DNA from: a virus
Direction: 5' to 3' (one strand)
Length of the DNA stretch: 64,000 nt
Virus record (IMG/VR): IMGVR_UViG_3300036715_002050
Location: 1-64,000 of that record
Made by a program: the position numbers and the translations under genes. Positions 24,870-32,128 of this stretch are shown here, piece after piece. The notes under the pieces are model-generated. The model worked only from the letters and a program-made list of their open reading frames with translations. It did not search any database and was not told the origin of the DNA. Every line of letters starts with the position of its first letter. The stretch's first letter is position 1.

Positions 24870-25256
24870 ATGGCTATCGGGATTTCGAATGGTGTGGTGA
24901 CGGTGTCGTCTGACGCAATCGCAAAGCGCGGTCGTGGGCGTCCCAAGAAGGACAAGTGGGCCAATCTGCCAGATGACTTCAAGGCTGCGGCGCAGCGTGC
25001 GTCCAAGGAAGAGTTGACGGCGCTCTTTGCGGAAGTTGGTGAATCGGAAGGTCAGAACCGCAAGACCATGAATGAAGACGAAGAACTCAAGGACGCACGA
25101 GAACTTGTAAAGGATTTATCTGCTTGCTATCGTGAAACCACGAAGATGAACAAGACCAAGACGGACTTCTTGGTTGGTTGCCGTGACGGATTCCCCGATG
25201 ACAGCGCGCCGCGTGAAGCCGGTGCAGACACCGACGCGGACGACGTAGACGCGTAA
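24870..25256 (+). CDS. Small basic-motif protein, AT-hook-like
   Basis: A 128-residue protein with an AT-hook-like core KRGRGRPKKDKW at about 19-30, then an acidic helical region (KTMNEDEELKDARELVKDL, SACYRETTKMNKTKTDFLV) and an acidic tail. AT-hooks bind the minor groove of AT-rich DNA. A related GRPPK motif ends the protein at 37341. A strong terminator follows. Possible DNA-binding regulator or replication accessory; the family is seen in large phages but its role is unknown to me. Confidence 0.5.
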   Translation: MAIGISNGVVTVSSDAIAKRGRGRPKKDKWANLPDDFKAAAQRASKEELTALFAEVGESEGQNRKTMNEDEELKDARELVKDLSACYRETTKMNKTKTDFLVGCRDGFPDDSAPREAGADTDADDVDA

Positions 25257-25274
25257 AGCTTCTTTACTTTTTCC

Positions 25275-25309
25275 GCCCCGGCTGGTTCAACTAGCCGGGG
25301 CTTTGTTAT
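25275..25309 (+). terminator. Intrinsic terminator
   Basis: A 9-bp GC-rich stem (25275-25283 with 25293-25301) is followed by TTTGTTATA. It separates the AT-hook gene from the next operon. Confidence 0.75.
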
Positions 25310-25341
25310 AGGTGCTAAAATGGGCGTCAAAAAGGACTAAC

Positions 25342-25672
25342 GTGCCTATCTTGAACTTTGAATCACGTCATGTAGGCGGCGTGGAAGTATTTAAGATAGA
25401 TTCCGAAAAAATATCGTGAAGGGTTGGAAGCCGCTGCCGAACAACTTCAAAGTGAATGTATTTCCATGAACTACCATGGCGCCGGTTGGTACGTTTTTCA
25501 ACGCACTGGAGGTTTTCGACCACGAACTTTGCGCGGTAAGTTAGTACAAGAGTTTTTGGTGGATATGCACCGCGCGGCGGGAGATGCGTTGATCGAACTA
25601 CAAAATCTAGAGCGTAAAGAAAAAGAGATGTTGCGATTTGTGGAAAGCTTAGAAAAGGAACCAAATGTCTAA
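25342..25672 (+). CDS. Hypothetical protein, frameshifted by one extra A
   Basis: A GTG at 25342 preceded by AAAGGAC opens a frame (MPILNFESRHVGGVEVFKI) that hits a stop at 25417-25419. The next frame continues as KYREGLEAAAEQLQ… to a stop at 25672. Removing one A from the six at 25406-25411 restores one 109-residue protein. The downstream part holds a helix-rich region with LVQEFLVDMHRAAGDALIEL and a charged end. The stop overlaps the start of the next gene (ATGTCTAA). Most simply a base-call error; function unknown. Confidence 0.5.
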
Positions 25673-26302
25673 ATTACTCCGGCGTTAGACTTATCGAAGT
25701 CCACGGGTTACGCGGTATTTGAAGATGACGGGAAACAATTTCCTAAGCTCTTGGAAAAGGGCCAAATCGTCATTTCGGAAATCACGTCGACCTTTGGTAC
25801 ATATCCTTGGTCTTTTATCAATATGGCTAATCAAATGGCCGTGACCATCTATGACTTGATCAAAAGGATCATGCCTGGGCGGATCGTGATAGAAGAGACG
25901 GTCAAGGGGCGCAACAGATGGTCGCAAAAAATGCTGGAGCAGATTCATTGCTGTCTTTTGTTGCGCATGCAAAAAGGCTCCCTTGACTTAGGATCGCCCT
26001 CGGTCTACTATGTCTCTCCATCGACGTGGCGGAAACACTTAGCCATCCGCTTGGATAAGGCAGACCAAGAAAACAACAAGATCGCTCGTAAAGCGAACAA
26101 GCTCGACAAAACAGCCCGCAAAAAATTAAAGATGGAACAGGGAGTGCGCGGCATAATCTCCAAAAAACACTTAGCATTACGATGGGTAGAAACCCATTAC
26201 AATTTGACATTAAAAGTTAAAGAAGACGACATAGCAGACGTCGTTTGCTTAGGCGTTGCTTTTTCTAGAGGTTGTAAAACGGATAATGGTACGGGATATT
26301 AA
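25665..26302 (+). CDS. RuvC-like Holliday junction resolvase, frameshifted near start
   Basis: An ATG at 25665 (MSK…) leads within seven codons to a stop. One extra A in the run at 25671-25673 joins it to the long frame starting ITPALDLSKSTGYAV, giving 212 residues. The restored N-terminus LDLSKSTGYAVF is the first strand of the RNase H/RuvC fold with its catalytic Asp. IVIEETVKGRNRW supplies the second acidic residue, and EDDIADVVCLGVAF the C-terminal Asp pair. The Lys-rich insertion (ARKANKLDKTARKKLKMEQG) is typical of DNA-binding parts of phage resolvases. It should resolve branched DNA before packaging. Confidence 0.7.
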
Positions 26303-26455
26303 ATGATTGGATGGAATTGTCGGAACTGCCACAGAAGCTTTACCCGGGATTTTGCGCGGTGTGTGCAATGTGGCACAGCACAGCCCAATTTGTTTTACAA
26401 CTGGATTGTAGAAAAGTCCCGCACCCCCAAAGGAGTCCCATGGCGAAAAAGATAA
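26303..26455 (+). CDS. 50-residue zinc-ribbon protein
   Basis: An ATG at 26303 overlaps the resolvase stop (TAAATG context) and encodes 50 residues. Two CxxC pairs (WNCRNCHR and RCVQCGTA) form a rubredoxin-like or double zinc ribbon, followed by LFYNWIVEKSRTP and a basic end. It overlaps the next gene by 16 nt. Too short for most gene callers, but the motif and coupling support it. Confidence 0.55.
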   Translation: MIGWNCRNCHRSFTRDFARCVQCGTAQPNLFYNWIVEKSRTPKGVPWRKR

Positions 26456-26769
26456 AAGCCAAGAAGATAACGGCGCATCAAATAAGTGAAGCGGATTTGA
26501 TAGCTTTGCTGGAGCAAACGTACGAAGTGAAATTATCTCGATGCAACCACCCCTACAACGCTTTGGAACACAACAACACCTTGCTATGTATCCCGTTAGC
26601 AAAGTACGACCCAATCACCGAACCGTTCGTGATTGACGGTATTGCTGAAGCTATTGCCAAGCTTCGTGGTGATCACGAAATCGGGTGGCTCTTGAACACC
26701 TTGCTGAAAGACATGACTCAAAAAGAGTTGTTGCCGGAAGGAATGTTGATTGTTGACGGCATGTGGTAA
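26440..26769 (+). CDS. Hypothetical protein
   Basis: A 109-residue protein. The ATG at 26440 is chosen because AAAGGAGTCCC lies just upstream. It begins with a basic tail (MAKKIKAKKITAHQ), followed by an acidic helix (ISEADLIALLEQTYEVKL) and a mixed domain with FVIDGIAEAIAKLRGDHE. It lies just before the ribonucleotide reductase. No family recognised. Confidence 0.5.
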   Translation: MAKKIKAKKITAHQISEADLIALLEQTYEVKLSRCNHPYNALEHNNTLLCIPLAKYDPITEPFVIDGIAEAIAKLRGDHEIGWLLNTLLKDMTQKELLPEGMLIVDGMW

Positions 26770-26775
26770 TCGGCT

Positions 26776-26787
26776 GTTTATATAAAC
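26776..26787 (+). promoter_or_regulatory. 12-bp palindrome upstream of the reductase gene
   Basis: A perfect palindrome GTTTATATAAAC lies 25 nt before the reductase start. It contains a possible -10 (TTTATA or TATATA) with a distant TTGACG upstream. It could be an operator or part of a promoter; the evidence is limited to symmetry and position. Confidence 0.3.
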
Positions 26788-26811
26788 GCATTGAATTAAA
26801 GGAATGACAAC

Positions 26812-28677
26812 ATGGATATCGCAACAAAACTATTGTCGGAAGCGGTGTGGCACCGTACTTACGCTAAGTATTTAGCGTCGTTGAAGCGTCGTGAAATCGT
26901 AGAAGAGACGATCAATCGTTCGCACATGATGGACTTGGAACGCTTCCCGCAGATTTCCGGAGCACTGACCAAAGCCTACGACCAAGTACACGACTTAAAA
27001 GTCGCTCCGTCAATGCGCAAGTTGCAATTCGCTGGACCAGCCATTGCTGCCAATAACGCCAAGTCCTACAATTGCTCGTACTTACCAATCGACGATATCC
27101 GTGCGTTTGGAGAAACTCTATTCTTGTTGCTAGCGGGTACAGGTGTAGGTTATTCCGTTCAATCCCACCACGTATCCAAGCTGCCTGCTGTGCGCAAGCC
27201 GGTAGAAGAGTGCAAGTATGTTATCCCAGACAACATCATTGGGTGGGGCGAAGCACTAGACCGATTGATTGAAGCTTACTTCTTAGGGCGCACCCGTCCT
27301 ATCTTTGATTTTAGCCGCATCCGTCCCAAGGGTGAATTATTGTTGACCAGTGGCGGTAAAGCACCCGGACCCGAACCTTTGCGCCAGATGTTGGTGCAGG
27401 TGGAGTTCATGTTGCGTGCGGCAGTTGGGCGCAAGCTACGTCCTTTGGAAGCCCACGACATTCTTTGTGTGGTGTCGGATTGCGTGCTGTCTGGTGGATC
27501 ACGTCGCTCAGCCATGATCTCTTTGTTCGATAGAGACGACCGAGAGATGTTGGAGTGCAAGAACAAGGCCAACTATGACGGCGGCAAGAAGAATACGTTC
27601 CGTTGCCGTTCTAATAACAGTGCTGTCATGCCTCGTTCGTTAGTCACTCGTGAAGAGTTCGACCATGTGTACGATATGTGCATCGCGTCGGGCTTTGGCG
27701 AGCCCGGTTTATTTTGGACAGACGACATTGATTGGGGTACCAACCCTTGTTGCGAAGTGTCGTTGGAAGCTAATCAATTTTGCAATTTGTCTACGGTCAA
27801 CTTGACGTCAGTCAAAACCGAAAAAGATTTCTTGTCACGAGTCTATTCGGCAGCATTGCTAGGGACAGTGCAAGCTTCGTACACTAACTTTCCGTTCTTG
27901 CGCGACGTGTGGCGTGAAACGACCGAACGCGGTGCTCTAATTGGCGTGTCGTTTACCGGAATTGCCGACTGTCCTATTGAACTGTCCCCAGAATTGTTGC
28001 GTAAGGGTGCGGAATTGGTCAAAGAGGTCAACGCTAAGTACGCCAAGAAGATCGGCATCCGAGAAGCGGACCGTTGCACAGTCATCAAGCCTGAAGGAAC
28101 GTCGTCCACGGTGTTCGGTAGCTCGTCTGGCGTTCACGCTCGTTATTCAGAATACTACGTCCGTTCGGTACAGATGAACCGCGATACATCGGTTGCACAC
28201 TTCCTACAGGCCAACGTCCCGGAATTGGTCCGCGATTCGTTCTGGAACAAGAACGATGTGGTACTATCTATCCCACAGAATGCACCGGCTGGGTCCATCA
28301 CGTGGGACAAAGAGACAGCGTTGGATCTATTCTTGCGCGCAATCAAGTTTGATGAGAATTGGATTGCGCATGGGCATCGTCGTGGTGCAAACAAGAACAA
28401 CGTATCATGCACCTTAGAGATGCGTGACCACGAATGGGAGTTACTACGCAATCCGATTTGGGAAAACCGTTACAACTACACCGGGATTTCGATGTTCCCG
28501 CGTTTTGCTGGTGCAGAACAATCCCCATTCCAAGAGTGCTCCAAGGAAAAGTACGAAGAGTTGTTGGTACACGTCAAAGAATTGGACTTTTCCAAGTTAA
28601 TTGAAGAAGATGATGAAGGAAAGATGAATGAAGCTGCGGCGTGTGCTGGTGGAGCTTGCGAAATCAGCAAGATTTAA
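26812..28677 (+). CDS. nrdJ: Class II (adenosylcobalamin-dependent) ribonucleotide reductase
   Basis: This 621-residue monomeric-type reductase makes deoxynucleotides for replication. Key residues match Lactobacillus-type RTPR: the redox Cys C88 (YNCSYLP), N311-P-C313-C-E315 for the active site (catalytic Cys, Asn, Glu), and the second redox Cys C324 (NQFCNL), spaced 11 residues after C313 as in that enzyme. A C-terminal CxxxxC pair (CAGGACEISKI) re-reduces the site. No class I small-subunit gene is visible in the window, in line with use of B12. A ribosome site (AAAGGAATGAC) precedes the ATG. No intein interrupts this gene. Confidence 0.88.
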   Translation: MDIATKLLSEAVWHRTYAKYLASLKRREIVEETINRSHMMDLERFPQISGALTKAYDQVHDLKVAPSMRKLQFAGPAIAANNAKSYNCSYLPIDDIRAFGETLFLLLAGTGVGYSVQSHHVSKLPAVRKPVEECKYVIPDNIIGWGEALDRLIEAYFLGRTRPIFDFSRIRPKGELLLTSGGKAPGPEPLRQMLVQVEFMLRAAVGRKLRPLEAHDILCVVSDCVLSGGSRRSAMISLFDRDDREMLECKNKANYDGGKKNTFRCRSNNSAVMPRSLVTREEFDHVYDMCIASGFGEPGLFWTDDIDWGTNPCCEVSLEANQFCNLSTVNLTSVKTEKDFLSRVYSAALLGTVQASYTNFPFLRDVWRETTERGALIGVSFTGIADCPIELSPELLRKGAELVKEVNAKYAKKIGIREADRCTVIKPEGTSSTVFGSSSGVHARYSEYYVRSVQMNRDTSVAHFLQANVPELVRDSFWNKNDVVLSIPQNAPAGSITWDKETALDLFLRAIKFDENWIAHGHRRGANKNNVSCTLEMRDHEWELLRNPIWENRYNYTGISMFPRFAGAEQSPFQECSKEKYEELLVHVKELDFSKLIEEDDEGKMNEAAACAGGACEISKI

Positions 28678-28686
28678 GGAGCGAAC

Positions 28687-29355
28687 ATGGGACGAAAGAA
28701 AGCAATCAAAGCGGGGCCGGTGCAAGAAAGATTTGCCAAAGCACAGGTCTACAACGACTTGCTGGGTAAGAAGTTGGTATCCGGTGCTGTCGCGGACAGC
28801 CCGGTAGCTGTCCAAGTAGAAGCCGAAATCCAAGCTTTCATCCAAGAGAGGTTGCAAGTGCTAATGGGTGTCAAAGTAGACATGCGTGAGCACCCGGAGT
28901 TGATGGTGACCTTGGCCGAAATCAAGCTAGGAATCAAGGACATCCAAAAGCGCACTGAGCAAGCTTTCAATGCCGAGCAGCAAGTGGCGTTGTCGAAGTT
29001 AGCGGATGCGGTGTTGACAAAGGCGTCGCAGCGTGAGACTATAGAAGCAAGTCAACCGGGCCCACAGGCTGTGCCGCAACAACCACAACAGCAACCGCAG
29101 TGGGTGCAAGGTCAGCTTCAAGATCCGAGTTACATGCAGCAACCCGGCGCGCTGTCGGCAGAACAAATCGCCATTGCACAGTCGATGGGGTTGACACCGG
29201 AGCAAGCGCAAGCTAGACTAGGGCCCGGCGGCCAAGTTCAACCGATGGGTGGAACGAGATTCCGTAGACCGACAGCGCACCAAGAAGAAATCATCGCCAA
29301 CGACAACTTGATGCGTGGCGGAGAAGTCACTTCAGAAATAATCGTAACGAGATAA
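28687..29355 (+). CDS. Hypothetical protein, Gln/Pro-rich linker
   Basis: A 222-residue protein with a basic N-terminus (MGRKKAIKAGPVQERFAK). A helical domain (about 40-110; EIQAFIQERLQVLMGVKV) is followed by a Gln/Pro-rich linker (about 120-150). The helix LSAEQIAIAQSMGLTPEQAQ resembles a short UBA-like or HTH-like segment. A good ribosome site (AAGGAGCGAAC) precedes it. It is placed between the reductase and replication genes. Family not recognised. Confidence 0.5.
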   Translation: MGRKKAIKAGPVQERFAKAQVYNDLLGKKLVSGAVADSPVAVQVEAEIQAFIQERLQVLMGVKVDMREHPELMVTLAEIKLGIKDIQKRTEQAFNAEQQVALSKLADAVLTKASQRETIEASQPGPQAVPQQPQQQPQWVQGQLQDPSYMQQPGALSAEQIAIAQSMGLTPEQAQARLGPGGQVQPMGGTRFRRPTAHQEEIIANDNLMRGGEVTSEIIVTR

Positions 29356-29365
29356 GGAGCTACAC

Positions 29366-29917
29366 ATGAAAAAGAATAAGCCAGCCGCAGTGCCAGTCGT
29401 CAAGAAGGAATCGCTACAAAAGCAGATCGAATTCTTAGGACAGGCGCTTGGTGGACTGTACCAGAACCAGAAGACGTTGTCTGAGCAAGCGGTATCGATG
29501 CAAACCTTTGAAGTCACGGCAACCAAGATCCAGCAGATGTCGCTGTTGACCCAAGCCTGCATCAATCTGTTGGGAAAGGACAAGGTGCTGGCAGAAGCAA
29601 AAGCCATTGAAGCCGAGCACGTCCGTGAAATCACGGAAAAAGCCGAAGCGTTGTTGGCTGCGGAATTAGCTTCGGGTAAGACGGTCCGCTCATCGGTGGT
29701 ATCGCCCGCTTCCACCTTGCGTGTGACTTCAAAGAACGAAGATGGCACGGACGCCCCGGAGTTAGTATCCGTCGATCAGCTAGCTACCGACGTGCAAGAG
29801 TTGTTGGTAGGCAAGGCGGCTGGTGAAGTAGTCCGTGTTGGTCAGCGTGACGTCACTATTGTGGAAATCTTTGACGCTGGTGCAACGCCCGCAGTAACGG
29901 AGATATCGAATGGCTAA
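29366..29917 (+). CDS. Hypothetical coiled-coil protein
   Basis: A 183-residue protein with a predicted helical and coiled-coil N-terminal two-thirds (LQKQIEFLGQALGGLYQNQK; VLAEAKAIEAEHVREITEKA) and a C-terminal strand-rich part (GEVVRVGQRDVTIVEIFD). It overlaps the phosphoesterase gene by 8 nt. No family recognised. Confidence 0.5.
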   Translation: MKKNKPAAVPVVKKESLQKQIEFLGQALGGLYQNQKTLSEQAVSMQTFEVTATKIQQMSLLTQACINLLGKDKVLAEAKAIEAEHVREITEKAEALLAAELASGKTVRSSVVSPASTLRVTSKNEDGTDAPELVSVDQLATDVQELLVGKAAGEVVRVGQRDVTIVEIFDAGATPAVTEISNG

Positions 29918-31145
29918 TGACACTGCCGCATTAAAAAAGCTAATCACTGAATTGGCCCGTGCAGCACGCATTAACCCAAACAAGGTGACACGAGCACGTT
30001 TTGTCAAAGCACACCCCGTCCAGTCATGGGACGGGGTGTTGTTTTCTCAAATGTCTGATGACCAATTCAAAAACATCCGTGACCAAGCCATCCCGTTCTT
30101 GGTGACAGAACAAGATGTGGCCGCCGTCAAGGCGAAGCGCGACAACAAAGAGATCAAGATCGACACCGAAGAACAACTTTTCCAAAAAGAGTTGGAAGGC
30201 TCTTTGACTAAGATTTTGCAACGCTTCGGTCCGGTCGTGCCGATCCCGTTAGTCACGCCCCGTATGCCCGAAACTCCGTCTGCTTTTACCGCGAGCTTGG
30301 TTCTGTCTGATTTACACTTCGGCTCTTGCTTCACGGAAGGTACGGGCACGGCTCCATACGGTCGCACAGAAGAGTCGCGTCGTTTGGCGTCGGTGATCAA
30401 GCAAGCCCTAGTAGCTGGGCGAGGTGCCGATAAGTTGGTGTTGCATTTATTGGGTGATTTGATTCCGAATATCATCCACGATAGTGACGGTGACACTTTG
30501 GCAGACCAGTGCTGCTCGGTCATCCATTACATCGTCCAAGCGATTGCGGTGCTATCGTTGGACCTCCCTAGAGTCGAAGTGCATTGTGCCGTAGGAAACC
30601 ATGATCGTTGGCCTCATCAAAAAGACCGCATCATGCGTAACAAGTTCGATTCACTAGGCAGCGTGATTTATTACGGCATCAAAAAAGCCGTCGCCAACTT
30701 GCCCAACGTCGAAATCACGCTGTACAAGACACCGTTCTATAAGATCCCCATCCGTGGGCACCAAGTCTTGTGTACGCACGGCGACACCGTCCTAGATCCC
30801 GGCAATCCCGGCACAGCCATCCAAATCTCCTCCATCGAGAAGCAGTTGGCGCGCTTGACAGAGCTAACGCATGATGTTAAGCTCATCGCCGTTGGTCACG
30901 TACACGTGCCGTCGATGACCGTGTTGTCAAACGGTGCTACGTTTGTGACTAATGGTACGACCATGCCCACGGATCAGTACGCCAATTCGTTGGGGTATCT
31001 GTCCAACAACGCTTCGCAATGGTTGTTCAAGTCAACAGACAAAGAAGTGTGGTCTAACGCTACATTACTAAGAGTGGGACAATCAGATGACCAAAACCAA
31101 GAACTCGACAAAGTTATTCGACCTTACCAAAGTCTCGTTGACTGA
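29910..31145 (+). CDS. Calcineurin-like metallophosphoesterase
   Basis: This 411-residue protein has an N-terminal helical extension (about 1-120) and then a complete metallophosphoesterase site: D134/H136 (SDLHFG), D183 (LGDLIPN), N230-H231-D232 (VGNHDRW), THGDT and GHVHVP. It differs from the SbcD-like protein at 13956 and lacks a nearby coiled-coil ATPase partner. The active site could serve as a nuclease, a phosphatase or a nucleotide hydrolase. A terminator-like hairpin (30011-30045) lies inside codons 34-46. It overlaps the next gene by 59 nt. Fold is sure; substrate unknown. Confidence 0.72.
   Translation: MANDTAALKKLITELARAARINPNKVTRARFVKAHPVQSWDGVLFSQMSDDQFKNIRDQAIPFLVTEQDVAAVKAKRDNKEIKIDTEEQLFQKELEGSLTKILQRFGPVVPIPLVTPRMPETPSAFTASLVLSDLHFGSCFTEGTGTAPYGRTEESRRLASVIKQALVAGRGADKLVLHLLGDLIPNIIHDSDGDTLADQCCSVIHYIVQAIAVLSLDLPRVEVHCAVGNHDRWPHQKDRIMRNKFDSLGSVIYYGIKKAVANLPNVEITLYKTPFYKIPIRGHQVLCTHGDTVLDPGNPGTAIQISSIEKQLARLTELTHDVKLIAVGHVHVPSMTVLSNGATFVTNGTTMPTDQYANSLGYLSNNASQWLFKSTDKEVWSNATLLRVGQSDDQNQELDKVIRPYQSLVD
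30011..30046 (+). terminator. Intragenic terminator-like hairpin 1
   Basis: An 11-bp stem (30011-30021 with 30029-30039) is followed by TGTTTTC, within the phosphoesterase coding sequence. It may attenuate transcription of downstream replication genes. Confidence 0.4.
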
Positions 31146-31524
31146 TTTGGACAAGGAAATCCTTGCTGTCGAAGACGATATCACTTCTCACATGTTGTTC
31201 ATCGACGCCCGCACAGCCCTGTTTGGTCAAATCTTTGACCGCAGGGCTGTTTTACATGGATTGATGTTATCCAGCAAAAAGAACTTGATAGGGATGCGGG
31301 AAGCTCCGGTAACGGATTTAGAAACCTACAAGACTGTGGTCAACAATGTTCGGGTGTTTATCAAAGAGGCGACAACTCGGGAAGTAGAAATGGCAAAGCT
31401 GAAAACGGAAATCGAAAAAGCCAAGCAAAATTTGGTGGAATTGCAACGAGAAGTTAAACAGTTAAAGAGCATCAAAGAAGGGTTTGGAAAGGTAATCCAT
31501 GGCAAATTCAAAAGAGCTGACTGA
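31087..31524 (+). CDS. Hypothetical coiled-coil protein
   Basis: A 145-residue protein starting at an ATG inside the phosphoesterase gene. The C-terminal half is a clear coiled coil (MAKLKTEIEKAKQNLVELQR). The N-terminal half is helical and acidic (LTDLDKEILAVEDDITSHML). A terminator-like hairpin lies in its coding sequence (31213-31253). It could be an oligomeric accessory factor. Family not recognised. Confidence 0.5.
   Translation: MTKTKNSTKLFDLTKVSLTDLDKEILAVEDDITSHMLFIDARTALFGQIFDRRAVLHGLMLSSKKNLIGMREAPVTDLETYKTVVNNVRVFIKEATTREVEMAKLKTEIEKAKQNLVELQREVKQLKSIKEGFGKVIHGKFKRAD
31213..31253 (+). terminator. Intragenic terminator-like hairpin 2
   Basis: A 9-bp stem (31213-31221 with 31242-31250) encloses a second 7-bp stem (GGTCAAA with TTTGACC) and ends in TTTT. 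It is inside the coiled-coil gene. Confidence 0.4.
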
Positions 31525-31725
31525 ACAGGAGCATTACTTGTTAAACAACGATCCAGATTGGATTTGTACCCGGCGCGCTACAGCAATTCACTCGAAAAGT
31601 TAATCCAAGCGTATCCGGATGGGGCGCCCATCAAAGCTATAGCAGAAGCGTTAGGAATCGACCGGGAAGAAGTCAACGAACTGTTACAGCAAATCTTGAT
31701 CAAGATGCGCAGCCAAATGTCATAA
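31499..31725 (+). CDS. Small protein with HTH-like C-terminus, frameshifted by one base
   Basis: An ATG at 31499 overlaps the preceding gene. The frame reads MANSKELTEQEHYLLNNDPD then runs to a stop near 31603. The next frame continues as LDLYPARYSNSLEKLIQAYP and IKAIAEALGIDREEVNELL to a stop at 31725. One extra T at 31558-31559 gives a single 75-residue protein. The end, with AEALGIDREEVNELLQ, has the form of a helix-turn-helix. It may be a small DNA-binding regulator. Confidence 0.5.
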
Positions 31726-31733
31726 GGAGTTAC

Positions 31734-31934
31734 ATGGCTAAGCCCAAGAACCGACCACGAATTTTTGTTTACCACGAACCCATCATCGCCTACAACGTCT
31801 ACCGGGTGGAAGCGCGTACCGCCCAGGAAGCCTTGCGTGCCATCCGCGAAGGTGCTAGGGTTGATGACGTTCAAACAGGCGACCCCGCCGGGACTCCACT
31901 ACGACTTGCTCGTATCGAAGAGTTGGATGAATAA
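31734..31934 (+). CDS. Small hypothetical protein, paralogue of next gene
   Basis: A 66-residue protein. VYRVEARTAQEALRAIREGA and TPLRLARIEELDE match, in the same order, YEVEADSSANALSAF and TPLKTV in the gene that follows, so the two are probably tandem duplicates. A ribosome site (AAGGAGTTAC) precedes it. Function unknown; a small beta-alpha-beta fold is likely. Confidence 0.5.
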   Translation: MAKPKNRPRIFVYHEPIIAYNVYRVEARTAQEALRAIREGARVDDVQTGDPAGTPLRLARIEELDE

Positions 31935-31942
31935 GGAGTCCA

Positions 31943-32128
31943 ATGTACTTCTATGTGGTAATTGAAGACGGCGATGTAAACGAAATGTATGAAGTAGAAG
32001 CGGACAGCTCGGCAAACGCGCTGTCCGCTTTTTTAGATGACCCGGAAGAGTACGGGTGCGACTACAACATTTCCATGATGAAGTTAACTGTAGGAACTCC
32101 TTTGAAAACGGTGACAAATGACCAATAA
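31943..32128 (+). CDS. Small hypothetical protein with embedded terminator-like hairpin
   Basis: A 61-residue protein beginning MYFYVVIEDGDVNEMYEVEA, similar to the preceding small gene. A strong stem followed by six T (32000-32034) is embedded in its codons 20-31. It overlaps the polymerase gene by 11 nt, so its translation could affect access to, or transcription into, the polymerase gene. Confidence 0.5.
   Translation: MYFYVVIEDGDVNEMYEVEADSSANALSAFLDDPEEYGCDYNISMMKLTVGTPLKTVTNDQ
32000..32034 (+). terminator. Intragenic terminator-like hairpin 3, upstream of polymerase
   Basis: A 9-bp perfect stem (32000-32008 with 32020-32028) is followed by six T (32029-32034). It is a textbook intrinsic terminator lying wholly in coding sequence, 84 nt before the polymerase start. 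Translating ribosomes could block it, giving attenuation control. Confidence 0.55.

Noticed and set aside
25342-26302. Programmed ribosomal frameshifting in the two adjacent genes
   Set aside because: The sites need opposite directions of shift (+1 and -1), lack a clear slippery heptamer with downstream structure, and resemble the other homopolymer length changes.
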